The position numbers and the translations under genes are program-made. Below the pieces are notes generated by a model. That model ran no database searches. It was not told where the DNA came from and saw only the letters and a program-made list of their open reading frames with translations. A stretch of DNA of 64,000 nucleotides from assembly GCA_015296085.1 (NCBI GenBank), contig DVDT01000007.1:31404-95403 (forward strand). Reading direction: 5' to 3'. Of the stretch, positions 28,702-37,316 are shown piece by piece (within the stretch, counting starts at the first letter, position 1; every line of letters begins with the position of its first letter). Origin of the DNA: Trichormus sp. M33_DOE_039 (lineage in GTDB: Bacteria; Cyanobacteriota; Cyanobacteriia; Cyanobacteriales; Nostocaceae).

Positions 28702-29682
28702 ATGACTCCTAGCATTACAGATTCAACAGTTAAAGCTGCACTTGCAGCGATCACATCAGAATCAGCAACAACAGCAGAAAAAATTCAAATGCTGATTGAA
28801 TTGGCACAAAGTTTACAGAAAAAACCGAAAACTCCGCAAGATTTATGGAATGCTGTGGAGTTATATCAACAAGCAAATAAACTCTGTGATGTTGATTATC
28901 CTCTGTGGAAAGCGCGATCGCAAGCTGGGATGGCAGGGGCGTTAAAGTCAATTCCTGATGTGGGGGCGGAATTGTTATTAAGGGCGAAGGCCTGTTATGA
29001 GGAAGCCTTACCTATTTTAAAGCAACTAGCTACACCGATAGAAGTTGCAGAATTACAGATGAATTTGGGGCTGGTATTGCAGTCTTTAGTGCCTTTTAAT
29101 TTGGCTAGGATAGCAGATAGTATCGCTATGTATCAGGAGGCTTTGAGGGTATTTACTAGCCAGGATTATCCCCAAGAATACGCGATTTTGTCGAATAATA
29201 TTGCGATCGCTTATCTTTCCATGTCTGGGAATCCCGAACAGCAAAATCTCTGTGAAGGCTTGGCGGTGCAGACCTTTGAGTCAGCCTTAAAACAGATTAA
29301 CTTGATTGATCATCCCAGAGAATATGCAATGTTACAGAACAACTTGGGTAATGCTTTACAATATTTACAAAGTTCTCATCCTGTAGAGAATAATTTACGA
29401 GCGATCGCAGCTTATAATGAGGCTCTAAAAGTGCGTAATGCTCAAGATACACCTTTAGAGTATGCTAACACAATTGCGAATAAAGCTAACGCCTTATTTA
29501 ACTTACCAGACGACCCAGAAAAACCAGAGTTAGGTAATCCCAGAAATCTTTTGCAAGCCCGTAATTACTATCAAGAAGCGTGGGAATTATTCAGCCAATA
29601 TCAGCAAACAGAACAGGCGACGGCAGTTTCCCAAGCTTTGCAAGATGTAAACGCAGAAATTCGGGTGAGTATGAATAATTAA
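28702..29682 (+). CDS. TPR-repeat protein of the extended hyp cluster
   Basis: 326 residues from ATG 28702 (a TTG lies just before it). Helical throughout, with tetratricopeptide-type units such as ACYEEALPILKQLA, SIAMYQEALRVF, NNLGNALQYLQ and AIAAYNEALKVRN, each ~40 residues apart, with NNIAIAY/NNLGNA helices A. TPRs bind protein partners. Position between small membrane proteins and an Nfu-like protein suggests a scaffold in assembly of the hydrogenase small subunit (inference from context). No signal peptide. Confidence 0.85.
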   Translation: MTPSITDSTVKAALAAITSESATTAEKIQMLIELAQSLQKKPKTPQDLWNAVELYQQANKLCDVDYPLWKARSQAGMAGALKSIPDVGAELLLRAKACYEEALPILKQLATPIEVAELQMNLGLVLQSLVPFNLARIADSIAMYQEALRVFTSQDYPQEYAILSNNIAIAYLSMSGNPEQQNLCEGLAVQTFESALKQINLIDHPREYAMLQNNLGNALQYLQSSHPVENNLRAIAAYNEALKVRNAQDTPLEYANTIANKANALFNLPDDPEKPELGNPRNLLQARNYYQEAWELFSQYQQTEQATAVSQALQDVNAEIRVSMNN

Positions 29683-29724
29683 TTCATTGAGAGATTGCAG
29701 AGAGTAACTGTTGATGGTTGAATA

Positions 29725-30201
29725 ATGACTAACTTAGAAGAATTAGTAACTGAAATTAATCGCTTTGAAGCAATTATCTCAAATTGGGATGAAAGCCAGC
29801 GTAGTGTAGCTGTTGGCTTTAAAAGGGCAATAGAGGATTTACATAAAGAGGCTTTGATGCGGTTAATTAAAAGTGTGAAGCAGCAATCTTTACCAGCACT
29901 ACAAAATGCGGTACAAGATGAAATTGTTTATGGAGTACTGCTTTATCATGAGTTAGTTAAACCGCCTAAATCGCCACTTTTACAACGTGTGCAAGCAGCC
30001 CTTGAGGAAATTCGTCCGGGATTGCAAAATCACAATGGCGATGTGGAATTAGTAGCCATCAAACCGCCTGATACAGTAGAAGTTAAGTTAATTGGTACTT
30101 GTAGTAATTGTCCATCTTCTACTTTGACTTTATCTCAAGGAGTAGAGCAGGCAATTAAAGAATATTGTCCAGAAATTACAAAAGTAATTGCTGTACGGTA
30201 G
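29725..30201 (+). CDS. Nfu/NifU C-terminal-domain protein
   Basis: 158 residues. The last ~75 are an Nfu Fe-S scaffold domain: RVQAALEEIRPGLQNHNGDVELVAI and the cluster-binding GTCSNCPSS (CxxC). The N-terminal ~80 residues are helical (EINRFEAIISNWDESQRS) and not typical of NifU. Fits delivery of Fe-S clusters, here most likely to HupS, given the cluster position (inference). Spaced 42 bp after the TPR gene. Confidence 0.88.
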   Translation: MTNLEELVTEINRFEAIISNWDESQRSVAVGFKRAIEDLHKEALMRLIKSVKQQSLPALQNAVQDEIVYGVLLYHELVKPPKSPLLQRVQAALEEIRPGLQNHNGDVELVAIKPPDTVEVKLIGTCSNCPSSTLTLSQGVEQAIKEYCPEITKVIAVR

Positions 30202-30303
30202 GAGATATTTATTTACTACAAAAAAATTGCGATCGCTGCTACACAATACAATTAAGGAATACCTTTCAATATAAGTTAATAACATATCTTTCATACCACA
30301 ACC

Positions 30304-31485
30304 TTGCACATAGATTTAATACAAATCCCCTCACCTTTACCCTTATCACCCCAAGGTGCAGAAGTAATTTTAGGTGATCTTCTTAACCCAGAATTATTGG
30401 CAATTCCCTTAGCACCAACTCCTAGTACAATGTTTGGCCCCCGTGGTGCTTGCTTGGTATCCGAAAATGGTATTTTATGGGTATCAGATACAGGACATCA
30501 TCGCTTATTAGGATGGCGTAATTTACCAACAAAAGATAGTCAACCGGCTGACTGGGTAATTGGACAGCCAGACTTTTATCATGAGGGACAAAATGCTAAG
30601 GGTACGCCGGGAAGAAATACCTTCAGTGTACCAACGGGAATTTGTGTATGTGGCGAAGGTTTAGCAGTTGCAGATGCTTGGAATCATCGGGTTTTAATTT
30701 GGCATAAATTACCGGAAGATAGTCATGTACCAGCAGATTTAGTATTAGGGCAAGCTAATTTTACTGATAATGAACCCAACCGGGGTAATCAACAACCTGC
30801 GGCTCATACTATGCACTGGCCTTATGGTATTTTCTATTATCAAGGTCAGCTATTTGTAGCCGATACAGGTAATCGCAGATTATTAATTTGGCAGCAATTG
30901 CCTACAGAAAATGGTCAACCTGCTGATATCGTTCTGGGACAGCCTGATATGACATCCCGAAATGAGAATGGCGGTGGTTCTCCAACGGCGGCTAGTATGC
31001 GTTGGTGTCATGATATTGCGATTTGGAATGATAATTTAGTTGTCACCGATGCGGGTAATAATCGGGTGATGATTTGGCAAGGGATACCAACGGAAAATAA
31101 TGCCCCTTGTGCGGTGGTTTTAGGACAGAAAAGTTTTGAATTTGTAGAGATGAATCAAGGGGTTTATTTCCCTAGTGGGAGTAGTTTGAGTATGCCTTAT
31201 GGCGTGGCTTTAGCTGGGGAATGGTTGTTAGTAGCGGATACTGCTAATTCTCGGTTGCTAGGATGGAAGCAGCCAGAGTCAATACTATCATTGCAGGGTG
31301 CAGTAGCAGATGGGATGGTTGGGCAAGACAACTTTCAAAGTAAAAGCGAAAATCGTAACTTTGGAACGCCTACACGCCACAGCTTAAATTGGTGTTATGG
31401 AATCAAAGTTTGTGGCAAAACGGCGGTAATCTCGGATTCTGGCAATAACCGAATTTTGCTATGGCGGTTGAACTATGGCGACTGA
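30304..31485 (+). CDS. NHL-repeat beta-propeller protein of the extended hyp cluster
   Basis: ~393 residues. Repeated blades of the type VSDTGHHRLLGW, VADAWNHRVLIW, VADTGNRRLLIW, VTDAGNNRVMIW, VADTANSRLLGW and ISDSGNNRILLW give a six-bladed NHL propeller, each blade followed by a LGQ(P/A)(D/N)F-type loop. The start is uncertain: TTG 30304 gives a sensible N-terminus but no ribosome site; the first ATG (30430) would cut into the first blade region. Its end overlaps hypF by 11 bp, which implies translational coupling. Likely a protein-interaction module in hydrogenase maturation (inference). Confidence 0.85.
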   Translation: MHIDLIQIPSPLPLSPQGAEVILGDLLNPELLAIPLAPTPSTMFGPRGACLVSENGILWVSDTGHHRLLGWRNLPTKDSQPADWVIGQPDFYHEGQNAKGTPGRNTFSVPTGICVCGEGLAVADAWNHRVLIWHKLPEDSHVPADLVLGQANFTDNEPNRGNQQPAAHTMHWPYGIFYYQGQLFVADTGNRRLLIWQQLPTENGQPADIVLGQPDMTSRNENGGGSPTAASMRWCHDIAIWNDNLVVTDAGNNRVMIWQGIPTENNAPCAVVLGQKSFEFVEMNQGVYFPSGSSLSMPYGVALAGEWLLVADTANSRLLGWKQPESILSLQGAVADGMVGQDNFQSKSENRNFGTPTRHSLNWCYGIKVCGKTAVISDSGNNRILLWRLNYGD

Positions 31486-33949
31486 AAAAATCAGAGTTCG
31501 CGGTACTGTACAGGGGGTAGGATTTCGCCCAACAGTTTACCGTCTGGCTAAAGCCTGCGGTTTGCGAGGAGATGTTTGTAATGACGGGGAAGGTGTGTTA
31601 ATTCGGGTTGCTGGGAGTGAAACCGATTTAACAGAATTTGTCACCAGATTACAAGCAGAATGTCCACCATTGGCAAAAATCACAGAACTTGTTAGAACTG
31701 CTTACGAAGAAGAGTTGAAGTTTGATGATTTTGTCATCTCTGGGAGTGTTAGCGGCGTATCTAAAACTCAAATTTCCCCCGATGCGGCGACTTGTCCCCA
31801 ATGTCAGCAAGAGATTTTTGACCCTTTTAGCCGCTTTTATCGTTATTCCTTTACCAACTGTACCCACTGCGGCCCCCGTTTGAGTATTATTCGCACTATC
31901 CCTTACGACAGATGCAACACCAGTATGTCTGCGTTTGTGATGTGTCCCAACTGCGAGGACGAATATCACGATGTCGAAAATCGTCGTTTTCACGCCCAAC
32001 CTGTAGCCTGTCATGTATGTGGCCCTCAAGCTTGGTTAGAACGGGCTGATGGTAAGCCTGTGACAGCTTCCATGTTCTCGATGTTGGATGATGTTGATGC
32101 GGTTTGTACCTTGCTGCAAAAGGGTGAAATTGTCGCTATTAAGGGTATAGGCGGTATTCATCTGGCTTGTGATGCGACACAAGAGGTGGCTGTACAGAAA
32201 TTACGTCAGCGTAAAAAACGCTATGACAAACCTTTCGCTTTGATGGCGCGCGATATTGCAATTATTGAAGAATATTGTCTGGTTAATGATAAGGAAAGAG
32301 AGTTATTAACAAGTTCAGCCGCACCTATTGTATTGTTACAAAAAAAGGGACTGGGAACACATCAATTCAAAATACCCTTCTCCTGTCGGAGACGCTACGC
32401 GAACGGGAACGCCAAAGGCGAACAAAATTCAAAATTCAAAATTAAAGACAAACTTATAAATCAAGACTCAGCACTTACAACTCAGCACTTTATAGCCCCT
32501 TCAGTAGCACCAGGCCAAAATACTCTGGGTTTCATGCTACCTTATACGCCCTTGCATCATTTAATTCTGCGGCGGATGAATCGCCCGATTGTGTTAACTA
32601 GTGGTAATCTTTCCGATGAACCACAATGTATAGACAATGGGGAAGCCAGAGAGAAATTAGGTCACATTGCTGATTATTTTCTCTTACACAATCGCGAGAT
32701 TGTGAATAGAGTAGATGATTCTGTGGTTCGGGTTGTTAATAATAAAGTACAAACAATTCGTCGCGCTAGAGGTTATGCACCAGCACCGATAAAATTACCA
32801 CCAGGATTTGATAATGTCCCGCCGATTTTAGCAATGGGGAGTGAATTAAAAAATACCTTTTGCTTATTACGAGAAGGGGAAGCAATTCTCTCTCAACATT
32901 TGGGGGATTTAGAGAATGTGGCAGCATTGAATGCTTATCAAGATACTCTCAATTTATATTTAAACTTATTTGAACATCAACCACAAGCGATCGCAGTTGA
33001 TTTACACCCCGAATATCTGTCCACAAAACTCGGTAAAGAACTCGCCGCCGCTAACCATCTTCCCCTTTATCCCATCCAACATCATCACGCACACATTGCT
33101 GCTTGCATGGCAGAAAATGGTATTCCCTTAAACACGACTCCGATTTTAGGTATTGCTTGTGATGGTTTAGGCTATGGTGCAGATAGTACACTATGGGGAG
33201 GAGAATTCTTATTAGCTGATTACCGCCAATTTAAACGCCTAGCTACATTTAAACCAGTAGCAATGATTGGCGGCGAACAAGCAATTTATCAACCTTGGCG
33301 TAATACCTACGCTCATTTACTAGCTGCCAATCTTTGGAATGATTGCCAACAACAATATACTGATTTAGAAATATTACAACTTTTAAATCAAAAGCCCATA
33401 AAACTGCTGAATCAGGTTGTTGAAAAAGGTATTAATGCCCCCTTAGCTTCCTCTGTTGGACGGCTATTTGACGCTGTAGCGGCGGCTATTGGTATTTGTT
33501 CTGAAAAATGTAGCTATGAAGGACAAGCTGCGATCGCACTTGAAGCCATAGCCGATATCCACACCTTAAATAATCCTAAAGAAACAGCAACCTACCCTTT
33601 TCACCTGAGCTTTTCAGATAGTATTTATTGTATAGACTCAAGCCCCATGTGGCAATGCTTACTCAATGACCTCAAGCAAAGCATTTCTCAGTCAGTTATT
33701 GCTGCTAAATTTCATCAAAGTTTAGCTAATGTCATTGTAGAAATGGTTAACCGCCTACGTCAAGAAAATGTAATTAATCAAGTCGTCTTAACAGGAGGAG
33801 TATTTCAAAACACCATTTTATTAAACCTAATAAAAACCCAATTGAAAAACCTACAAATTAACGTCCTAACCCACAGCCTAATCCCCACAAACGACGGCGG
33901 CTTATCCCTAGGACAAGCCCTAATCACAGCCGCCCTAAAAAATTCCTAA
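31475..33949 (+). CDS. hypF: [NiFe]-hydrogenase maturation carbamoyltransferase HypF
   Basis: Uses carbamoyl phosphate and ATP to load the HypE C-terminal Cys, the source of the CN ligands. 824 residues. Order: acylphosphatase domain (RVRGTVQGVGFRPTVY, ~5-90), two zinc fingers (CPQCQQEIFDPF...NCTHCGPR and CPNCEDEYHD...CHVCGP, ~108-185), YrdC-like domain (~200-390) and Kae1-like domain with HHAHIAACMAENG (~530-545) and VVLTGGVFQNTILL near the end. Longer than usual: about 48 residues between VLLQKK and IAPSVAPG are encoded by repeat DNA in frame. Overlaps the NHL gene by 11 bp. Confidence 0.96.
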   Translation: MATEKIRVRGTVQGVGFRPTVYRLAKACGLRGDVCNDGEGVLIRVAGSETDLTEFVTRLQAECPPLAKITELVRTAYEEELKFDDFVISGSVSGVSKTQISPDAATCPQCQQEIFDPFSRFYRYSFTNCTHCGPRLSIIRTIPYDRCNTSMSAFVMCPNCEDEYHDVENRRFHAQPVACHVCGPQAWLERADGKPVTASMFSMLDDVDAVCTLLQKGEIVAIKGIGGIHLACDATQEVAVQKLRQRKKRYDKPFALMARDIAIIEEYCLVNDKERELLTSSAAPIVLLQKKGLGTHQFKIPFSCRRRYANGNAKGEQNSKFKIKDKLINQDSALTTQHFIAPSVAPGQNTLGFMLPYTPLHHLILRRMNRPIVLTSGNLSDEPQCIDNGEAREKLGHIADYFLLHNREIVNRVDDSVVRVVNNKVQTIRRARGYAPAPIKLPPGFDNVPPILAMGSELKNTFCLLREGEAILSQHLGDLENVAALNAYQDTLNLYLNLFEHQPQAIAVDLHPEYLSTKLGKELAAANHLPLYPIQHHHAHIAACMAENGIPLNTTPILGIACDGLGYGADSTLWGGEFLLADYRQFKRLATFKPVAMIGGEQAIYQPWRNTYAHLLAANLWNDCQQQYTDLEILQLLNQKPIKLLNQVVEKGINAPLASSVGRLFDAVAAAIGICSEKCSYEGQAAIALEAIADIHTLNNPKETATYPFHLSFSDSIYCIDSSPMWQCLLNDLKQSISQSVIAAKFHQSLANVIVEMVNRLRQENVINQVVLTGGVFQNTILLNLIKTQLKNLQINVLTHSLIPTNDGGLSLGQALITAALKNS
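32350..32490. repeat. In-frame repeat insertion within hypF
   Basis: Contains TGTCGGAGACGCTACGCGAA, which I recall as a frequent Nostoc intergenic palindrome type, followed by AAAATTC-type heptamers. Translates to low-complexity Lys/Asn/Gln-rich sequence where other HypF proteins have only a short loop. Confidence 0.7.
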
Positions 33950-34034
33950 ATACCCACCCAAAAAACCTTTCTTACACTCTCTCCGCCTCTGCGTGATAAA
34001 AACTCTTTCTCCCACTTCACCAAGGAACATAAAA

Positions 34035-34304
34035 ATGTGTTTAGGAATCCCCGGACAAATAGTAGAAATCACCGACGCTAACCAAAAACTAGCCATAGTA
34101 AATGTTGGTGGAGTCAAACGTCAAGTAAACATTGCCTGCATCGTTGACGAACAACATCCCCCCGAATCATGTGTAGGAGATTGGGTATTAGTTCACGTTG
34201 GTTTCGCCATGAATAGAATCAACGAACAAGAAGCAGCAGAGACACTAAAACTACTAGAAGAAATCGCTTTAGTTCAGATAGGAGGCAGGGGGCAGAGGGA
34301 GTAA
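34035..34304 (+). CDS. hypC: Hydrogenase maturation chaperone HypC
   Basis: 89 residues from ATG 34035 (AAGGAA just upstream). The mature N-terminus must be CLGIPG, with Cys2 binding iron and the HypD/large-subunit partners, so an upstream in-frame Met is excluded. Core motifs: MCLGIPGQIVEI, VGGVKRQVN and GDWVLVHVGFAMNRI. The last ~12 residues (ALVQIGGRGQRE) are encoded by GGGGGCAGAGGG-type purine repeat and are probably a non-conserved tail. Carries Fe-CO-CN2 between HypD and HupL. Confidence 0.95.
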   Translation: MCLGIPGQIVEITDANQKLAIVNVGGVKRQVNIACIVDEQHPPESCVGDWVLVHVGFAMNRINEQEAAETLKLLEEIALVQIGGRGQRE

Positions 34305-34317
34305 GAAAACGGAAGCC

Positions 34318-34362
34318 CTACCCAGTAACCAGTCCCCAGTCCCTAATACCCAGTCCCCAACC
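34318..34362. repeat. STRR repeat serving as the hypD leader
   Basis: Repeats of CCCAGT(CC/AA)-type heptamers run up to the hypD ATG. No Shine-Dalgarno is present in this stretch. Confidence 0.7.
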
Positions 34363-35496
34363 ATGAAATACGTAGACGAATTCCGCGAACCAGAAAAAGC
34401 CGCAGCCTTGCGGCGGGAAATAGAAAAACTCAGCTATCAATTAGATAAACATATTAAAATTATGGAAGTATGCGGCGGGCATACTCATTCTATTTTTAAA
34501 TACGGTATTGAAGAAATTTTACCAGCGAATATTGAACTAATTCATGGGCCTGGTTGTCCAGTGTGCGTCATGCCTAAGGGTAGATTAGATGATGCGATCG
34601 CAATTTCTCAAAACCCTAATGTTATTTTAACCACCTTTGGGGACACCATGCGCGTCCCCGGCTCTAAATATAGCCTCCTACAAGCCAAGGCACAAGGCGC
34701 AGACATTCGTATGGTTTACTCGCCTCTAGATAGCCTACAAATTGCTAAAAATAACCCCGATAAAGAAGTAGTATTTTTCGGTATTGGCTTTGAAACTACA
34801 GCACCCAGCACCGCTTTTACTATTCTGCAAGCTGCTGAGGAAAATATTCAAAACTTTAGTATGTTTACTAATCACGTCCTCGTGATTCCTGCCTTACAAG
34901 CATTATTAGATAACCCCGATTTACAACTAGATGGATTCGTCGGGCCGGGTCATGTCAGTATGGTAATTGGTACTGACCCTTATGAATTTATTGCCCAAAA
35001 ATATCACAAACCAATAGTTGTTTCCGGCTTTGAACCTTTAGATATTCTCCAATCAATTTGGATGGTATTAAAACAATTAGTAGAAAATCGGTGTGAAGTC
35101 GAAAACCAATACAATAGACTAGTACAGAAAGAGGGTAATCAAGTAGCATTAAAAGCCATGAATCAAGTATTTACAGTCCGTGAAACTTTTGAATGGCGTG
35201 GCTTAAATGAAATCCCCAACTCTGGCTTAAAAATTCGTCCAGAATATGCCCAATTTGATGCTGAATTAAAATTTACCATTCCTAACCAAAAAGTCGCTGA
35301 TCATAAAGCTTGCCAATGCGGCGAAATTCTGAAAGGAGTGCTGAAACCTTGGCAGTGTAAAGTATTTGGGACAGCTTGTACACCCGAAACACCAATTGGT
35401 ACTTGCATGGTTTCTTCTGAAGGTGCTTGTGCAGCATACTATAAATATGGCAGATTTTCGACTGCAATACCACAAACCGCAGCCGTATCTCCATAA
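34363..35496 (+). CDS. hypD: Hydrogenase maturation factor HypD
   Basis: Fe-S scaffold on which Fe(CN)2CO is built. 377 residues. Conserved motifs: MEVCGGHTHSIFKYG (Cys near residue 38), HGPGCPVCVMP (near 66), TTFGDTMRVPGS, FGIGFETTAPS and the C-terminal cluster ligands in DHKACQCGEILKGV and KPWQCKVFGTACTPETPIGTCMVS (shown in parts). The C-terminal extension after GACAAYY is short. The ATG follows repeat DNA without a ribosome site, so translation may depend on coupling or leaderless-like initiation. Confidence 0.96.
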   Translation: MKYVDEFREPEKAAALRREIEKLSYQLDKHIKIMEVCGGHTHSIFKYGIEEILPANIELIHGPGCPVCVMPKGRLDDAIAISQNPNVILTTFGDTMRVPGSKYSLLQAKAQGADIRMVYSPLDSLQIAKNNPDKEVVFFGIGFETTAPSTAFTILQAAEENIQNFSMFTNHVLVIPALQALLDNPDLQLDGFVGPGHVSMVIGTDPYEFIAQKYHKPIVVSGFEPLDILQSIWMVLKQLVENRCEVENQYNRLVQKEGNQVALKAMNQVFTVRETFEWRGLNEIPNSGLKIRPEYAQFDAELKFTIPNQKVADHKACQCGEILKGVLKPWQCKVFGTACTPETPIGTCMVSSEGACAAYYKYGRFSTAIPQTAAVSP

Positions 35497-35550
35497 CCTC
35501 CAAAAAAGCAGCGATACACTCCACACAACAACACTGCGAGGAAAATTTGT

Positions 35551-35766
35551 ATGCCATTTGTTACTGTTAAAATTGCCAGAGGACACTCCATCGAAAAAAA
35601 ACGGCACTTAGTGGAAGCCATTACTAATGCGATGGTTGCAGCATTAGATACTAAGCCTGAATGGATTACAATTCACATCGATGAATTTGAACGAGAAAAC
35701 TGGGCTGTCAATGGTATTTTACATTGCGATCGCCATCGTGGCAGACACGATGAAACAGGTAGATAA
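35551..35766 (+). CDS. 4-oxalocrotonate-tautomerase-like protein in the hyp operon
   Basis: 71 residues. MPFVTVKIARGHSIEKKRHL gives Pro as the residue after Met, the catalytic base of the 4-OT family once Met is removed. Size and the ITNAMVAALDTKPEWITIHIDE core (in part) fit a small tautomerase hexamer subunit. It sits between hypD and hypE, as in the recalled PCC 7120 order, but no link to hydrogenase maturation is proven. GAGGAAAATTTGT precedes the ATG. Confidence 0.88.
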   Translation: MPFVTVKIARGHSIEKKRHLVEAITNAMVAALDTKPEWITIHIDEFERENWAVNGILHCDRHRGRHDETGR

Positions 35767-35853
35767 ACGTTCACAATAAATAGTAGGGTGTGTTAGCGAT
35801 CGCATAACTCACCTTACTTTATATTAAATATCAAAAATTACGATTTATAAAAA

Positions 35854-36957
35854 ATGGATGTTTCTAAAACTAACTCAATTCCTAATCCCCTATTACAAAA
35901 AATCACACAAATCCGCCGTCGCCATCATAAAGTCAAAGACACGCATATCAACCTCGCACATGGTAGCGGTGGTAAAGCCATGCGCGACTTAATTGATGAT
36001 ATTTTTGTCAGTAGTTTTGATAATCCCATTCTCTCCCAATTAGAAGATCAAGCCAGCTTTAATTTATCCCAGCTTTTACAACAAGGAGATAGGCTGGCTT
36101 TTACCACAGATTCCTATGTTGTAGATCCCTTATTTTTTCCGGGTAGCGACATCGGAGAGTTAGCAATTAACGGCACAATTAATGATTTAGCGGTCAGTGG
36201 TGCTAAACCTTTATATTTAACCTGTAGCGTCATTTTAGAAGAAGGACTACCTACAGAAACGCTGCGGCGTGTTGTTACTAGTATGAAAACTGCCGCCCAA
36301 GCAGCAGGTGTGCAAATTGTCACCGGTGACACTAAAGTTGTTCACCGTGGCGCGGCGGATAAAATATTTATTAACACGGCTGGTATTGGAATTATCCCCA
36401 CGGGAGTTAACGTTTCAGCCCATAATATTCAACCCGGTGATGCCATCATTATTAATGGTGAATTAGGCAATCATGGTGCAGCAATTTTAATTGCCCGTGG
36501 CGAATTAGCATTAGATACGAACATAGAAAGTGATTGTTGTCCATTACATGAATTAGTTGCCACTATCCTCAATGTTTGTCCCGAAGTTCATGCCATGCGA
36601 GATGCAACACGGGGAGGTTTAGCTACAGTCTTAAATGAATTTGCCTTGACTTCTAATGTAGGTATCCGCATTCATGAACCATCTATTCCTGTGCGAGAAG
36701 AAGTCAAAGGAATGTGTGAGATTTTAGGATTAGATCCCCTATATTTAGCCAACGAAGGCAAATTAGTAGTAGTAGTTAAAGGTGAGCAAGCAGAAACAGT
36801 TTTAGCAGCTATGCAATCTCATCCTTATGGAAAAAATGCGTGTATTATTGGTGAGGTTATTGCTTCACCTCCAGGCATAGTTTTATTAAAAACTGCCTTC
36901 GGTACAGAACGGATTATTGATATGTTGGTTGGTGATCAATTACCGAGAATTTGTTAA
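35854..36957 (+). CDS. hypE: Hydrogenase maturation factor HypE
   Basis: Dehydrates the carbamoyl group transferred by HypF to a thiocyanate on its own C-terminal Cys. 367 residues of PurM/AIR-synthase fold: INLAHGSGGKAMRDLI near the N-terminus, FTTDSYVVDPLFFPGSDIG (ATP site), DTKVVHRGAADK and DATRGGLATVLNE. It ends exactly in PRIC, the modified C-terminal Cys. 17 bp before hypA. Confidence 0.97.
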   Translation: MDVSKTNSIPNPLLQKITQIRRRHHKVKDTHINLAHGSGGKAMRDLIDDIFVSSFDNPILSQLEDQASFNLSQLLQQGDRLAFTTDSYVVDPLFFPGSDIGELAINGTINDLAVSGAKPLYLTCSVILEEGLPTETLRRVVTSMKTAAQAAGVQIVTGDTKVVHRGAADKIFINTAGIGIIPTGVNVSAHNIQPGDAIIINGELGNHGAAILIARGELALDTNIESDCCPLHELVATILNVCPEVHAMRDATRGGLATVLNEFALTSNVGIRIHEPSIPVREEVKGMCEILGLDPLYLANEGKLVVVVKGEQAETVLAAMQSHPYGKNACIIGEVIASPPGIVLLKTAFGTERIIDMLVGDQLPRIC

Positions 36958-36974
36958 TAAAGAGTAGATTTTTT

Positions 36975-37316
36975 ATGCACGAACTAGGAATTACTCAAAA
37001 TATAGTTGCTATTGTCAATGAATATGCTCAAGGCGCAAAAGTCCAGCGAGTTGTAGTAGAAATTGGTAAACTTTCTGCAATTATGCCAGAGGCAATTAAC
37101 TTCTGTTTTGATATTTGCACTCAAGGCACATTTCTCGAAGGTGCAACATTAGAAATTATAGAAATTCCTGGTTTAGCAAGATGTCGCCAATGTGGTGCAG
37201 AAATTGCCATCGACAAACCATTTGGTATCTGTCAATGTGGTAGTGTTCATTTAGATATTCTCACTGGTGAAGAACTAAAAATTAAAGAGATAGAGGTTGA
37301 AGAAGTATGTGTGTAA
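36975..37316 (+). CDS. hypA: Nickel insertion protein HypA
   Basis: 113 residues, the standard HypA length, starting MHELGITQN with the nickel-binding His2; a TTG start further upstream would bury that His and is rejected. Zinc site: CRQCGAEI...GICQCGS (two CxxC pairs). Works with HypB to insert Ni into HupL. Overlaps hypB by 10 bp. Confidence 0.96.
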   Translation: MHELGITQNIVAIVNEYAQGAKVQRVVVEIGKLSAIMPEAINFCFDICTQGTFLEGATLEIIEIPGLARCRQCGAEIAIDKPFGICQCGSVHLDILTGEELKIKEIEVEEVCV

